Assembly (NCBI RefSeq): GCF_000719335.1
Contig: NZ_JOGB01000023.1
Span: 30,121 to 94,120 of the forward strand
DNA: 64,000 nt
Reading direction: 5' to 3'
DNA from: Streptomyces sp. NRRL S-87
GTDB lineage: Bacteria > Actinomycetota > Actinomycetes > Streptomycetales > Streptomycetaceae
Shown here piece by piece: positions 8,393-16,136 of the stretch. The translations under genes were made by a program, and so were the position numbers. The first letter of the stretch is position 1. Each line of letters begins with the position of its first letter. The notes under the pieces are model-generated. The model saw only the letters and a list, made by a program, of their open reading frames with translations. It searched no databases and was not told where the DNA came from.

Positions 8393-8925
8393 GCGCCTTC
8401 CTCCCTGGCCGGGGTGGTGCCGATGCCGCCGACGGTGGCGTTCGGCTTCGGCGCGGGCGTCGAGCCGCCCGTCGCCTCGTCCTCGAAGACCTCGCCGTCG
8501 CGGCGGGCGAGGTCTTCGACGTGCTTCCACAGCGGGCGGGGCAGCCGGTCGAGCCCGAGGAGTTCGCGGCGGGCCACCAGAAGCCGCGCGAGTTCCTGGC
8601 GCCGCTCGTCGTCGTTCAGCCGGTCGTCGAGCAGGGCGGCGGCGATGTCCATCGCGGCGATCTGCACCTCCTCCGCCACGACCTTCGCCTCTCCGCGGGC
8701 GGCGAGCAGCTCCTTGCACTGGCGGCGGTTGGCTTCTTCGAGACGGTCGACGTCGCGCATGATCCGCTCGTTGTGCTGCTGAGCGCCGTACGCGTCGGCG
8801 GCCGCGTCGTGGAGGCGCGTGACGGCGTCGGTGGCGCGGGTGTCGGCGGCCGCGAGCTGGGTGGCCGCGGTGTCGGCGGCGGCGGTCAGCGCGGTGAGGC
8901 GCCTGGCGGTGATCAGGCGCAGCAT
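8389..8925 (-). CDS. Coiled-coil protein of the transfer operon
   Basis: The 178-residue product is almost wholly helical, with heptad-like stretches over residues 5-110 (RLEEANRRQCKELLAARGEA). It overlaps both neighbours (TGATG upstream, GTGA downstream), so it is a tightly coupled operon member. No family is recognised; a structural or adaptor role is inferred. Confidence 0.72.
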   Translation of the reverse strand: MLRLITARRLTALTAAADTAATQLAAADTRATDAVTRLHDAAADAYGAQQHNERIMRDVDRLEEANRRQCKELLAARGEAKVVAEEVQIAAMDIAAALLDDRLNDDERRQELARLLVARRELLGLDRLPRPLWKHVEDLARRDGEVFEDEATGGSTPAPKPNATVGGIGTTPAREEGA

Positions 8926-9308
8926 CAGCGGTCCTCCTTCGCGGCGGCCGGGGTGGGCAGGAGCGCGGCGACCTGGGAGGGGACCAGGCCGACGGGGATC
9001 TTCAGGCGGATGGTGACGGTGCCCTGGCAGACGGAGCCGAGGACGACGGGGGCCCCGGCCCGGGTCTCGTCCAGGCGGGCGTTGTCGATCTCGCGGAGGA
9101 GGGCGGGCAGGACGGCGACGGCGGCGGGGTCGACGGTCAGGACGGCCGTGATCGTCGTGGGATCGACGGTGACGCTGACCTCGACGCCGTGGCGGGCCAG
9201 CCCGCGCACGTCCTCGGCGAGCGACCAGCCCTCGGCGAGGGTCTCGTGGAGGTCGGTGGCGATGCCGTTGGTGTTCAGGGGCAGGCTGCGGTGGGCCATG
9301 ATGGTCAT
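8925..9308 (-). CDS. Small protein of the transfer operon
   Basis: The 127-residue product starts at ATG 9308 with AAGGA eight bases upstream. A longer frame to 9437 would run through the perfect hairpin at 9354-9389, so I rejected it. The sequence alternates hydrophobic beta-like segments (VEVSVTVDPTTITAVLTV; GTVTIRLKIPVGLV), suggesting a small beta-rich domain. No known motif is visible. Confidence 0.7.
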   Translation of the reverse strand: MTIMAHRSLPLNTNGIATDLHETLAEGWSLAEDVRGLARHGVEVSVTVDPTTITAVLTVDPAAVAVLPALLREIDNARLDETRAGAPVVLGSVCQGTVTIRLKIPVGLVPSQVAALLPTPAAAKEDR

Positions 9309-9353
9309 GCGCGGATTCCTTCTTCCTGCTGTTGGTCGATTTGGGTTCGCGCA

Positions 9354-9389
9354 GAGACCCCCGGCGGGCGCTATCCGTCCGGGGGTCTC
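9354..9389 (-). terminator. Perfect 11-bp hairpin
   Basis: GAGACCCCCGG at 9354-9364 pairs with 9379-9389 around a 14-nt loop. It lies between the first and second genes of the minus-strand operon. Confidence 0.65.
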
Positions 9390-9452
9390 ACGTGTGCGGG
9401 GTAGTGCTCGTGCGTCGGCGGAGGTGCGGTGCCGCACCTGCCGCGGGGCGGG

Positions 9453-9974
9453 TCAGCCGGCGTTACGGACCCGCTTGAAGCGGTTCAGGCCGGGCAGGGT
9501 CCTGAGGAGCTCGCGGACGGCGACGCGGACCAGGGCCCGGACCTCCTCGACGTCCTCCTCGGCCAGTTCCTCGGGGGTTCGGGCGGCGCGTACGGCGGCG
9601 GCCTGGTCACGCTCGGCCTGCTTGCGGTCCAGCCGCTCACTGAGGGCGGTGTTGGTGAGCATGCGGGCGCAGGCGATCAGCTGGTCGGCGCCGTCGAGGT
9701 AGCGGCCGGTGGCCGCGTTGGCCTCGCGGTCGTCGACGAGGACCAGGTGGATCATCGACTGCTGCAGGAGCTCCGCAGCCTTGGCCAGGTCGGAGGCGGC
9801 GGCCGCGGTGAGGTCCTGGCAGCCGGCGATGTCGGCGGCCTTGCGGCGGGCCTGGGCGTGCCGGGTGACCAGCCAGCGGACCGTGTCGGGGGTGTCGGCG
9901 TCGGCGATGAGCGCGGCGGCCGAGCGGGACGCGGCCTCGGCCGCCTTCACGAAGTCGATGGTGACGGTGGTCAT
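9453..9974 (-). CDS. First gene of the transfer operon, helical protein
   Basis: The 173-residue product starts at ATG 9974 behind AGGAGG, the best ribosome-binding site of the operon. It is helical and Ala-rich with a basic C-terminus (RELLRTLPGLNRFKRVRNAG). As the promoter-proximal gene facing the GntR operators, it marks the start of the operon. Family unknown. Confidence 0.72.
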   Translation of the reverse strand: MTTVTIDFVKAAEAASRSAAALIADADTPDTVRWLVTRHAQARRKAADIAGCQDLTAAAASDLAKAAELLQQSMIHLVLVDDREANAATGRYLDGADQLIACARMLTNTALSERLDRKQAERDQAAAVRAARTPEELAEEDVEEVRALVRVAVRELLRTLPGLNRFKRVRNAG

Positions 9975-10311
9975 CCGGGTCCTCCTGGGGTGAGGCGAGG
10001 TGGAGCACGGCGGCCGGCGCTTCGGTGGCCGGTCGCCTCGGCCGGGCGGCCACAGCCACGGCACCCGCCCGCGAGCGGGTGTCGGACTGGTAGCGGCCCG
10101 GACGGTCCCGGCGGTGAACAGCCGGGGCCGAGCGGGGCGATGCGCTCAAAGTCATGAATTGCGGTGCTTTTTTGCGCACTTCACCTGTGACAGGTGATTC
10201 GCCGGCGCCCGGGCTGTGACCCCCCTCTGCGTAGGACCGGACCCGTGTCAGGTAGTCCGCGTGCCCTCCCGGATCTGGACCGGGTCCCTGATGTCGAGTT
10301 GTTGCGCACAA

Positions 10312-10325
10312 TCGGCTAGGCAATG
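10312..10325. promoter_or_regulatory. Degenerate GntR-type operator half
   Basis: CGGCTAGGCAATG matches the CTAG-CAATG core of the two perfect operators with a few changes. It could be a weaker third site. Confidence 0.4.
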
Positions 10326-10344
10326 AAGATCATCCAGTCGATAT

Positions 10345-10362
10345 GCATTGACTAGACAATGC
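10345..10362. promoter_or_regulatory. GntR operator, GCATTGACTAGACAATGC
   Basis: An 18-bp dyad: GCATTG and CAATGC flank ACTAGA. It is identical in core to the site at 10516. It lies on the transfer-operon side, so binding would repress that operon. HutC-subfamily repressors (e.g. KorSA-like) are known to bind short CTAG-centred dyads. Confidence 0.7.
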
Positions 10363-10515
10363 CCTTGCGATGACGAAGATGGCAGTCCTGTGACGCGGCG
10401 TCAAGCGCGGGGCACGACACGGGAGTTGCTGCGGAGGTCAGGATTGGGTGCCGCCGGTAGGCGTCCTTGCAGCTCAGAGGGGACGGCCAGTCAGTTCACG
10501 GCAGCGCCAAAAGAT

Positions 10516-10537
10516 TTGCATTGACTAGACAATGCAA
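10516..10537. promoter_or_regulatory. GntR operator upstream of its own gene
   Basis: The same 18-bp core extended by TT and AA gives 8-bp perfect arms around A-CTAG-A. It ends 25 bases before the ATG of the GntR gene, which implies autorepression. Confidence 0.72.
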
Positions 10538-10562
10538 CCCGGCAGGAGTACACATAGGGCCC

Positions 10563-11351
10563 ATGAAGTCCTCACCTGTGTACCAGCGGATCGCGGACGA
10601 GATCCGCAGGAAGATCACCGACGGCACGTACCAGCCCGGCGCGCAGGTCCCCACCGAGGCCGAGCTGATGGCTACGTTCGACGTGAAGTCGCGAGCGACC
10701 GTGCGCCAGGGCCTGGCGCTGCTCGTTCACGAGGGCTTGATCGAGGCCCGGCGCCCCAAGGGGTACTTCGTGGTCGAGCACCGGCTGCTCGTCTACCGGC
10801 CCCAGGCGGAGTTCCGGCGGAAGCCGCCGGAGGTGGACATCTTCACCAACCTCGTGGCGGAGGAGGACGGACGCGTCCCGAGCCAGGACATCGAGGTCTC
10901 GATCGTCCAGCCCACCAAGCTGGTCCAGGAGCGCCTCAAGCTCGACGACGGCCAGCTCGCCGCCGCCCGGCGCAGGGTCCGGCGCCTTGACGGGGTCGCC
11001 TACAACATCAACGACAGCCACGTCGCCCTCGACCTGGTCCAGGGCACCGAGTGGATGCACCCCGGCGACGTCCAGCGCGGCACTGACACCGTCCTCGCAG
11101 AGCTGATCGGCGGTGAGCTGGTGTACGGCTTCCACGAGCTGTACCTGCGGATGCCGACGCCGGCCGAGGCCCACCGGCTCAACCTGGGCGCCGGCGTTCC
11201 GGTCGCCGAGCACATCTCCACCTCGTACGACGCCACCGGCAATCCCGTCCAGGTCACCGTCAACATCGTCCCGGGCGACCGGCACGTCATCGTCTTCGAG
11301 ACCAGCCGTGAGGGCACCGACCTGCCCCGCATCCCGTGGGGCAAGCCGTGA
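10563..11351 (+). CDS. GntR/HutC-family transcriptional repressor
   Basis: The product has 262 residues. Residues 1-70 form the GntR winged helix (YQRIADEIRRKITDGTYQPG; SRATVRQGLALLVHEGLIEA), and residues about 95-250 an UTRA effector domain. The family includes KorSA of pSAM2 and other repressors of Streptomyces transfer genes, so it probably controls the divergent operon. The ATG at 10563 was preferred because the upstream in-frame start would place the operator inside the coding region. It is coupled to the next gene by a GTGA overlap. The effector ligand is unknown. Confidence 0.9.
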   Translation: MKSSPVYQRIADEIRRKITDGTYQPGAQVPTEAELMATFDVKSRATVRQGLALLVHEGLIEARRPKGYFVVEHRLLVYRPQAEFRRKPPEVDIFTNLVAEEDGRVPSQDIEVSIVQPTKLVQERLKLDDGQLAAARRRVRRLDGVAYNINDSHVALDLVQGTEWMHPGDVQRGTDTVLAELIGGELVYGFHELYLRMPTPAEAHRLNLGAGVPVAEHISTSYDATGNPVQVTVNIVPGDRHVIVFETSREGTDLPRIPWGKP

Positions 11352-11950
11352 TCCTCGTCCGCGCCGAAGAGGCCGACCTCCCGCGCCTGATCAAGTTCCG
11401 TACCGACGCGGCGGCCTGGCTCGCTCAGCGCGGGTCCGATCAGTGGGCCAAGCCGTTCCCGGCCTCCCACATCCTCGACAGCATCCGGCGCGGGGAGGTC
11501 TACCTCGTCAGGCAGCACCTCGTCGGGGACGCGCTCGCCACCATCACGGTGGACAGGGACGCCGACCCCCAGCTGTGGACCCCCGAGGAACGGCGCGCAC
11601 CTGCCTTCTACGTCCACAAGTTGGCTGTCGACCGCACCGCGGCACCAGCCGGTCTGGGAACCCGCCTGCTGAACTGGGCGGGCGACTACGCCGCGCGGCA
11701 CGGGGCCGACTGGCTCCGCCTCGACGCGTGGACCACCAACGACCGGCTGCACCGGTACTACCTCGACCACGGCTTCGCCCATGTCCGAACCGCCACGGAC
11801 CCGGGCGTCGTCTCCGGATGGGCGGCCCAGCGGTCCGCCGCCCTCCACGCCAGCCACGGTTTCATGCCTGCCTGGGTTCCTGCCGCAGGAGACGGCGAGG
11901 ACTCAGCCCAGCGCTCACACTCGGCTGTACCTTCAAGGCCGGCGCGGTGA
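11348..11950 (+). CDS. GNAT-family N-acetyltransferase
   Basis: The product has 200 residues, starting at GTG 11348 inside the stop of the repressor gene. The acetyl-CoA loop APAGLGTRLL lies near residue 103, followed by the helix and the WTTNDRLHRYYLDHGF motif typical of GNAT proteins. GntR-GNAT gene pairs recur next to transfer and replication genes in actinomycete mobile elements. The substrate is unknown. It could acetylate a small molecule or protein linked to the repressor's signal; that is inference. Confidence 0.85.
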   Translation: MILVRAEEADLPRLIKFRTDAAAWLAQRGSDQWAKPFPASHILDSIRRGEVYLVRQHLVGDALATITVDRDADPQLWTPEERRAPAFYVHKLAVDRTAAPAGLGTRLLNWAGDYAARHGADWLRLDAWTTNDRLHRYYLDHGFAHVRTATDPGVVSGWAAQRSAALHASHGFMPAWVPAAGDGEDSAQRSHSAVPSRPAR

Positions 11951-11971
11951 AGGTGCAGTACCCGCGCTGGC

Positions 11972-12007
11972 CCGTGCTCGTTCTTACCTCGCCGGTGGCG
12001 AGCACGG
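11972..12007 (+). terminator. Hairpin after the GNAT gene
   Basis: CCGTGCTCG at 11972-11980 pairs with 11999-12007, loop 18 nt, about 20 bases after the stop codon. Confidence 0.5.
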
Positions 12008-12146
12008 AGCAGGCATCAGAGGGCTGCCACGTCTCTCGCCGCGCACGCCGCCCTCTCGGCCGTCCGACACGCCGGATGGCCCAAATGTGGGTAACGGACG
12101 GCGCAGAGCAGGGTATCTTTCGATTCTCTCAACGTTGGAGGTGAAT

Positions 12147-12425
12147 GTGACGGTCACTCACGACCCCGGATCGGCCGTAGACGCGCTGCTCCGTGAGCAC
12201 GCGCCACTGCTTCCCCCCGAGGTCCGGGCTCCGCTCCGGCGTGCCGCCGGGCTCACCCAGCTCCAGGTCGCCACGGCCGTTGGCGTCCGCAAGCTCCAGG
12301 TACTGCGTTGGGAGCAGGGCGAGGCCGAACCGCGCCCGGGTGAAAAGCGGGCCGCATACAGCCGACTCCTGCAAGGCCTCGCCCGACAGCACCCCGACAT
12401 CCTGGCGTCGACCGCGGTGCCCTAG
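12147..12425 (+). CDS. Small XRE-family helix-turn-helix protein
   Basis: The product has 92 residues. GTG 12147 was chosen because GGAGG stands five bases upstream. Residues about 30-85 form an XRE helix-turn-helix (LRRAAGLTQLQVATAVGVRK followed by VLRWEQGEAEPRPG). There is no extra domain. It lies just upstream of the replication-like gene and may regulate it. Confidence 0.8.
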   Translation: MTVTHDPGSAVDALLREHAPLLPPEVRAPLRRAAGLTQLQVATAVGVRKLQVLRWEQGEAEPRPGEKRAAYSRLLQGLARQHPDILASTAVP

Positions 12426-12433
12426 AAACGCCT

Positions 12434-12465
12434 GAGGCCGCCCCTGCGCCAACAGGGACGGCCTC
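12434..12465 (+). terminator. Intrinsic-type hairpin after the XRE gene
   Basis: GAGGCCG 12434-12440 pairs with 12459-12465 and CCCTG 12442-12446 with CAGGG 12453-12457, one internal mismatch and a 6-nt loop, starting nine bases after the stop codon. Confidence 0.7.
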
Positions 12466-12671
12466 GATACAGCAATCCGACTCGCCGACCTACCACAGCC
12501 CGAGTCGTGTCCGGTGAGGTGACCTCGCCGGGGGTGATGCCCGTAGGCCCGCAGGCCCGCGTAGTCACCAGTACCCCAGAATAAGGGCCCCCTCCCCGGG
12601 AGGCCACCATTCTGGGGCCCTGTCTGGTCACATTGCCGTCCACGGCTCCCCGATCAAGGGGAGATCTTTCC

Positions 12672-12830
12672 GTGCGCGACCTGCGCGTTCGCCCTTCTGT
12701 AGCCCTCGTGCCGCAGCTGCGGCACCAAATCTTCAAGATCAATTTGGCAGGTGCGCTGCCCTTCGTGGGGCACCGCTGCCGTACCTGCACCGGCGGCGAG
12801 TCCACCGGGGCGGGGGTGTCCGATGAGTGA
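12672..12830 (+). CDS. Possible small protein coupled to the initiator gene
   Basis: A 52-residue frame starts at GTG 12672 with GGGGAG about eight bases upstream and ends eight bases inside the initiator gene, allowing translational coupling. It contains a C-x2-C pair (HRCRTCTGG). Support is only the start site and overlap; it may be a leader peptide or not translated. It spans the 18-bp palindrome at 12708. Confidence 0.33.
   Translation: MRDLRVRPSVALVPQLRHQIFKINLAGALPFVGHRCRTCTGGESTGAGVSDE
12708..12725. promoter_or_regulatory. Perfect 18-bp palindrome upstream of the initiator gene
   Basis: GTGCCGCAGCTGCGGCAC is a perfect dyad, followed closely by CCAAAT(12725-12730)/ATTTGG(12742-12747). 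A second stem pairs CCCCAGAAT near 12575 with ATTCTGGGG near 12610. The rest of 12466-12822 shows no convincing gene apart from the small frame at 12672. This looks like a control region for replication. Confidence 0.5.
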
Positions 12831-14577
12831 GACGCACGCCGCTGAACAGCTCGCCGAGCTGCACGGCCCGGATCACAACCCGTTCTACGGCACGTACGTC
12901 CGCGACTGGATCGCGCTGTGCGATGCCCTGCGGGACGCCGATGTTCGCGGGTACCTGATCCTGCGCTCCCTGGTGTTCGAGGGGAAGGGCGTCAAGAACC
13001 GCGTCCGCGTGCTGACCCTTGCCGAGCTGTGCCAGCTCATTCCCGGCCCGAACGGGAAGCCGTCGAGCCTTAGCCGGATCCGAGAGCTGCTGCGGTGCCT
13101 GTCGGCGGTCGGGCTGATCACCACCCCGGCGGGCGGTCCGGTCACTACGTCCTCCGGTGGGAAGGCACAGGGCCGACCCCTGCGCATCAAGATCCACGAC
13201 CAACCTGCGACCGACTTCACGCCGCTGTGGCCCAACACCGAGGAGAAGCTGGCGTCCATCCGGCCGAAGGCCCAGCGGGCCGCTCTCGAAGCGGCGGAGC
13301 GGGACGCCTCCCGGGCTGCTGTGAAGGCGGCTGGTCAGAATTCCGACCAGCCGGACGCTGGTCGGAATTCTGACCAGCCTGGTTGGAATTCCGACCACGG
13401 TGGTCAGGATTCCGACCAGGACTGTGGTGATGACCTGGGAGAACGGGCCGGACAGTCCTGTTCTTGTGCTTCTGCTTCTTCGACTGCTGAACAACCGGGG
13501 GGGTCGGCCGGAGGCCACAGTGCGGGTGGTTTTGCGCGTGCGGGTGCGCGCGAGGGCGCGGCGTCTGGAAGTCCGACCGCTGCGGGCGGCTCCGCCGCCG
13601 ACTCCTCGCAGTCAGCAGCATCAGAGCCGGGGGGCGGGGCTGGCGCGGCGGCGGCGAAGCCGAAGCGGGCAGCGAAGAGTCCCCTTCAGGTCTCGGAGCT
13701 GAGGCCGGTTGCCGGCGAGGACGAGGTGTACGCGATGCTCGACGCCCTTGGGGTGCTCAGCTCCCCGGCCGCCCGCATCTCCACCCTGCGCCGCGCGGTG
13801 CGGGAGTTCCTCGGCCACTATGCGGACGCCCGCACCGGCCCGTTCGCGATGTACCCGCGCCGCCCGGAGCATGCTGCGCTCCGTCTGAGCCTCGGGTGGC
13901 ACCAGGCCGGGGGCCCTCTCCGTTCCAGCGCCGGCTACACGGGCGGGGATCGGATCGCCCGGCCGGTCGGCTACCTTGCCACGCTGTTCACCACGCATGA
14001 GTGCGAGCACCCAAACTGCGAGGCCGGGGTGTTCCTCGACACCCGCCAGGAGTGCAACACCTGCCAGTACCGGGCAGCGGAGCGCTTCCAGCAGGCTGAA
14101 GCCGCGAAGTTCGCCGAGCAGCAGGCTCGTGCTCAGGCTGAGGCAGAGATTGTGGCCCGGCAGCAGGCCGACGAGCGGGAGCAGGCGCACGGGGAAGCCC
14201 TTGAGGAGAACGCGCGCCGGATAGTACGAGAGGCCGCCGCGGCGGCGGAGGCGGAGGAAACCGCCCGTCTCCGCGCCGAGTTCGCTGAACAGCTCGCCGC
14301 GCTGAACGTAGCCGAGCCCCGGCCCGTCGTGCCTTCCCCGCTCTACCCCGCCCACGACGCAGACCCTGCCGGCCCGGAGGCAGACCTCCCGAACGAGGAG
14401 GACCCGTTCGCCCCCGACCACTTTGAGGACGGACCCGTGCCCGAGGCCCCCGTGCTGGAGGACTCCGTCCATGTCCAGGAGCAGTCGGTGGACACTTCGG
14501 ACCCGTGGTCGGTGTCGAGCCCGAACGCCCTGTACACGGCAGCGAAGGCGGCCATGGCTTCCCGGGCGCCGTTCTAA
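12823..14577 (+). CDS. Replication-initiator-like protein with embedded iterons
   Basis: The product has 584 residues (ATG 12823). Residues 1-130 look like a winged-helix initiator domain (VFEGKGVKNRVRVLTLAELC; LSRIRELLRCLSAVGLITTP). Residues 170-199 are a low-complexity linker (repeated NSDQP) that is encoded by four 20-bp palindromic iterons. Residues about 245-350 form a second domain, followed by a C-x4-C...C-x2-C metal-binding-like motif near 393-412 and a long coiled coil (415-490). Lambda O-type phage initiators and Streptomyces linear-plasmid Rep1 proteins share the plan of wHTH plus origin iterons inside the gene. No helicase gene is adjacent. Initiator function is inferred from this architecture. 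Confidence 0.65.
   Translation: MSETHAAEQLAELHGPDHNPFYGTYVRDWIALCDALRDADVRGYLILRSLVFEGKGVKNRVRVLTLAELCQLIPGPNGKPSSLSRIRELLRCLSAVGLITTPAGGPVTTSSGGKAQGRPLRIKIHDQPATDFTPLWPNTEEKLASIRPKAQRAALEAAERDASRAAVKAAGQNSDQPDAGRNSDQPGWNSDHGGQDSDQDCGDDLGERAGQSCSCASASSTAEQPGGSAGGHSAGGFARAGAREGAASGSPTAAGGSAADSSQSAASEPGGGAGAAAAKPKRAAKSPLQVSELRPVAGEDEVYAMLDALGVLSSPAARISTLRRAVREFLGHYADARTGPFAMYPRRPEHAALRLSLGWHQAGGPLRSSAGYTGGDRIARPVGYLATLFTTHECEHPNCEAGVFLDTRQECNTCQYRAAERFQQAEAAKFAEQQARAQAEAEIVARQQADEREQAHGEALEENARRIVREAAAAAEAEETARLRAEFAEQLAALNVAEPRPVVPSPLYPAHDADPAGPEADLPNEEDPFAPDHFEDGPVPEAPVLEDSVHVQEQSVDTSDPWSVSSPNALYTAAKAAMASRAPF
13331..13419. repeat. Four palindromic 20-bp iterons, candidate replication origin
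   Basis: Copies lie at 13331-13350 (CTGGTCAGAATTCCGACCAG), 13358-13377 (its exact reverse complement), 13379-13398 and 13400-13419 (each two to three changes). Start spacing is 27, 21 and 21 bp, all multiples of three and near two helical turns. A less GC-rich stretch (about 13455-13500) follows. This matches initiator-binding iterons followed by an unwinding region. Confidence 0.7.
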
Positions 14578-14870
14578 ACGGCCACCGGGGTTCGCCCCGG
14601 GGTGCCGTCGACTCGAGCGGGACGGCCATGGACCAGCCTGCCGACCCGAAGCCCGCAGTCGCCCTGTCTGCCGAGGCTAGGGACGGAGCTGCTGGACTCC
14701 GGGGGCCGGCCCCGATGGACGTGCTGTCCGAGGGGGCCGCCCTCCACGGCATGCGAGCCGCACCGGCCCGCCGGCCTCGAGTAGCCGGCCCCGCCCGTCC
14801 GCCGGTGCCCCGTCCCTCCTGGTGACGGGGCACCGCCCCCAACCCGCCCCAACCCGCCCCACCGGCCCAG

Positions 14871-15120
14871 GGGATAACTCGTCCAAGCGCCCCCCACCCT
14901 CCACCAGGGGGAGCGGGCCTTGTCGGCCCCCTCCCCCTGGTGACACCCCGAAGGACGGCGCCGCGGCGAGGCTCGCGACGTAGGTGCAGCGTCACCGGGC
15001 TTTCGTGCCGACTGGGGGACCGGTCGGCACCGGGCTGGGCCTGGGACCGCTGGGCCGCGGGGTGGGGGCGGAGCGCGGCCACGGGGCGACCTGCGGTCGC
15101 GCTTGGACGAATTATCCCCC
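14871..15120. repeat. Inverted repeat GGGGATAAYTCGTCCAAGCGC flanking 210 bp
   Basis: The left arm is 14871-14891 and the right arm, inverted, is 15099-15119 with one mismatch (C/T) over 21 bp. A related sequence, AGGGATAATTCGCCC, lies in the promoter of the recombinase gene at 25273. Confidence 0.65.
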
Positions 15121-15163
15121 TAGGGGATTGAAGGACGCGCGCCCGAAGGCGCGCGGAAGGGGC

Positions 15164-15251
15164 GCCGGTGGGTGGGGCGGGGCCCGTAGCCTGCGCCGCC
15201 CCGCGTCCTCGCCCCGTACGGGGCTCGGCAGGCCCCGCCCCACCCACCGGC
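15164..15251. repeat. Perfect 21-bp inverted repeat with nested palindrome
   Basis: 15164-15184 is the exact reverse complement of 15231-15251. The 46-bp interior contains the palindrome GCCCCGTACGGGGC (15211-15224). It could extrude as a cruciform. Confidence 0.7.
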
Positions 15252-15391
15252 ACTGCATCTCCTCCGTGCACCCCCGACCCCCCGTCGGCAGGTGCGGGTT
15301 CGTGGGCAGGAACGAAGGACGCGCTTCGCGCGGCGACAGAAGAAGCTGCGCGCGTCCGGGGCCGCCCGGCCCGGCTCGGCCTGGAGGCTCT

Positions 15392-15427
15392 CGCGTGCGC
15401 CCTCAGTGGTCGCTGAGGGCGCACGCG
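15392..15427. repeat. Perfect 15-bp hairpin, 6-nt loop
   Basis: CGCGTGCGCCCTCAG (15392-15406) pairs with 15413-15427 around TGGTCG. It may be a terminator or part of the cis-acting palindrome cluster. Confidence 0.6.
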
Positions 15428-15513
15428 GGCCCCGACGGTCAGGAATTGCGTGAATGGGCTGAACGGGGCTCAGGGGGTCCTCTGGGGCCTCGCGTTGGCG
15501 GGGGTGCGGGGTA

Positions 15514-15627
15514 GCCCGTGACCAGCAGCTCTTCTACCTGATGAGCCGCGGCATGACCGTGTTCGAGGCCATGGCGGCGGTCGTGCGCCGACTTCGGCGA
15601 GCCGGGAAGGAACTGCAGGTGGAGGCG
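15514..15627 (+). pseudogene. Remnant of a sufB-like C-terminal segment
   Basis: The frame reads DQQLFYLMSRGMTVFEAMAA then VVRRLRRAGKELQVE. This resembles the C-terminal region of SufB (Fe-S cluster scaffold), typically DQLFYLMSRG, EAMAMIVRG and KELPME. Only about 38 codons remain, with no start and no continuation. The identification is from memory of the family motif and should be checked by search. Confidence 0.45.
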
Positions 15628-16136
15628 CGCCCTTCAACTGCCACATGTCAACCCGGTCCGTCTGACCGGCTCCGTCGGCGAACTGCTGATCACCCACGGT
15701 CCGCGCACGACTCCCACCGTCAAGGGGTGGTCCGCGCGGACCGCACTTGCGGGGCTCACCCCGCGGTCCCGCTCGGTGTTCAGCAACTGGGTGGCGGACG
15801 TCCTCGCGACTCACGCTCCCGCTGTTCCGGCTTCCTGGGGCGCCGGCCCCGGCGGCGGGCGGCCCCATTCACGTGGCATCGCGAGAAGCGATGCGCACAC
15901 CTGGGGGGGTGCCGCTCACCCGGCCTGCCCGAGTTGGGGGCTCCCGCCCGCGCCCTGACGGGCCGCTGTGGGACCTCGCGGGCCTCCGGTAGTCCGGATT
16001 CCGTGCAGACGCGCCACCGCATCAAGCCGAGTCAACTGGGGTCAGCCTGGATTCCGAAGGTAGACCGGTACGCGCGCTGCTTGGACGCGGGGTTCATCCA
16101 CCCCAACACCTTTGATCCTTAAGCCCCCACCCGCGC

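Larger units (their letters stand above)
9975..10562. promoter_or_regulatory. Divergent control region of transfer operon and GntR gene
   Basis: This 588-bp gap separates the minus-strand transfer operon from the plus-strand repressor gene. It contains a leader hairpin close to the operon start (9992-9998 with 10033-10039), two identical palindromic operators, one degenerate operator, and otherwise no convincing gene. Expression of both directions is presumably set by the GntR protein encoded at 10563. Confidence 0.7.

Noticed and set aside
10467..10562. Upstream in-frame start for the GntR repressor
   Set aside because: It would add 32 residues unlike the family and place the operator inside the coding region; the winged helix begins right after ATG 10563.
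12633..12671. TTG start for the small frame before the initiator gene
   Set aside because: No ribosome-binding site; GTG 12672 with GGGGAG upstream is better, and even that frame is uncertain.
14830..15430. Linear-plasmid telomere
   Set aside because: The region is palindrome-rich but lacks the known Streptomyces terminal sequence and lies internally with genes on both sides.
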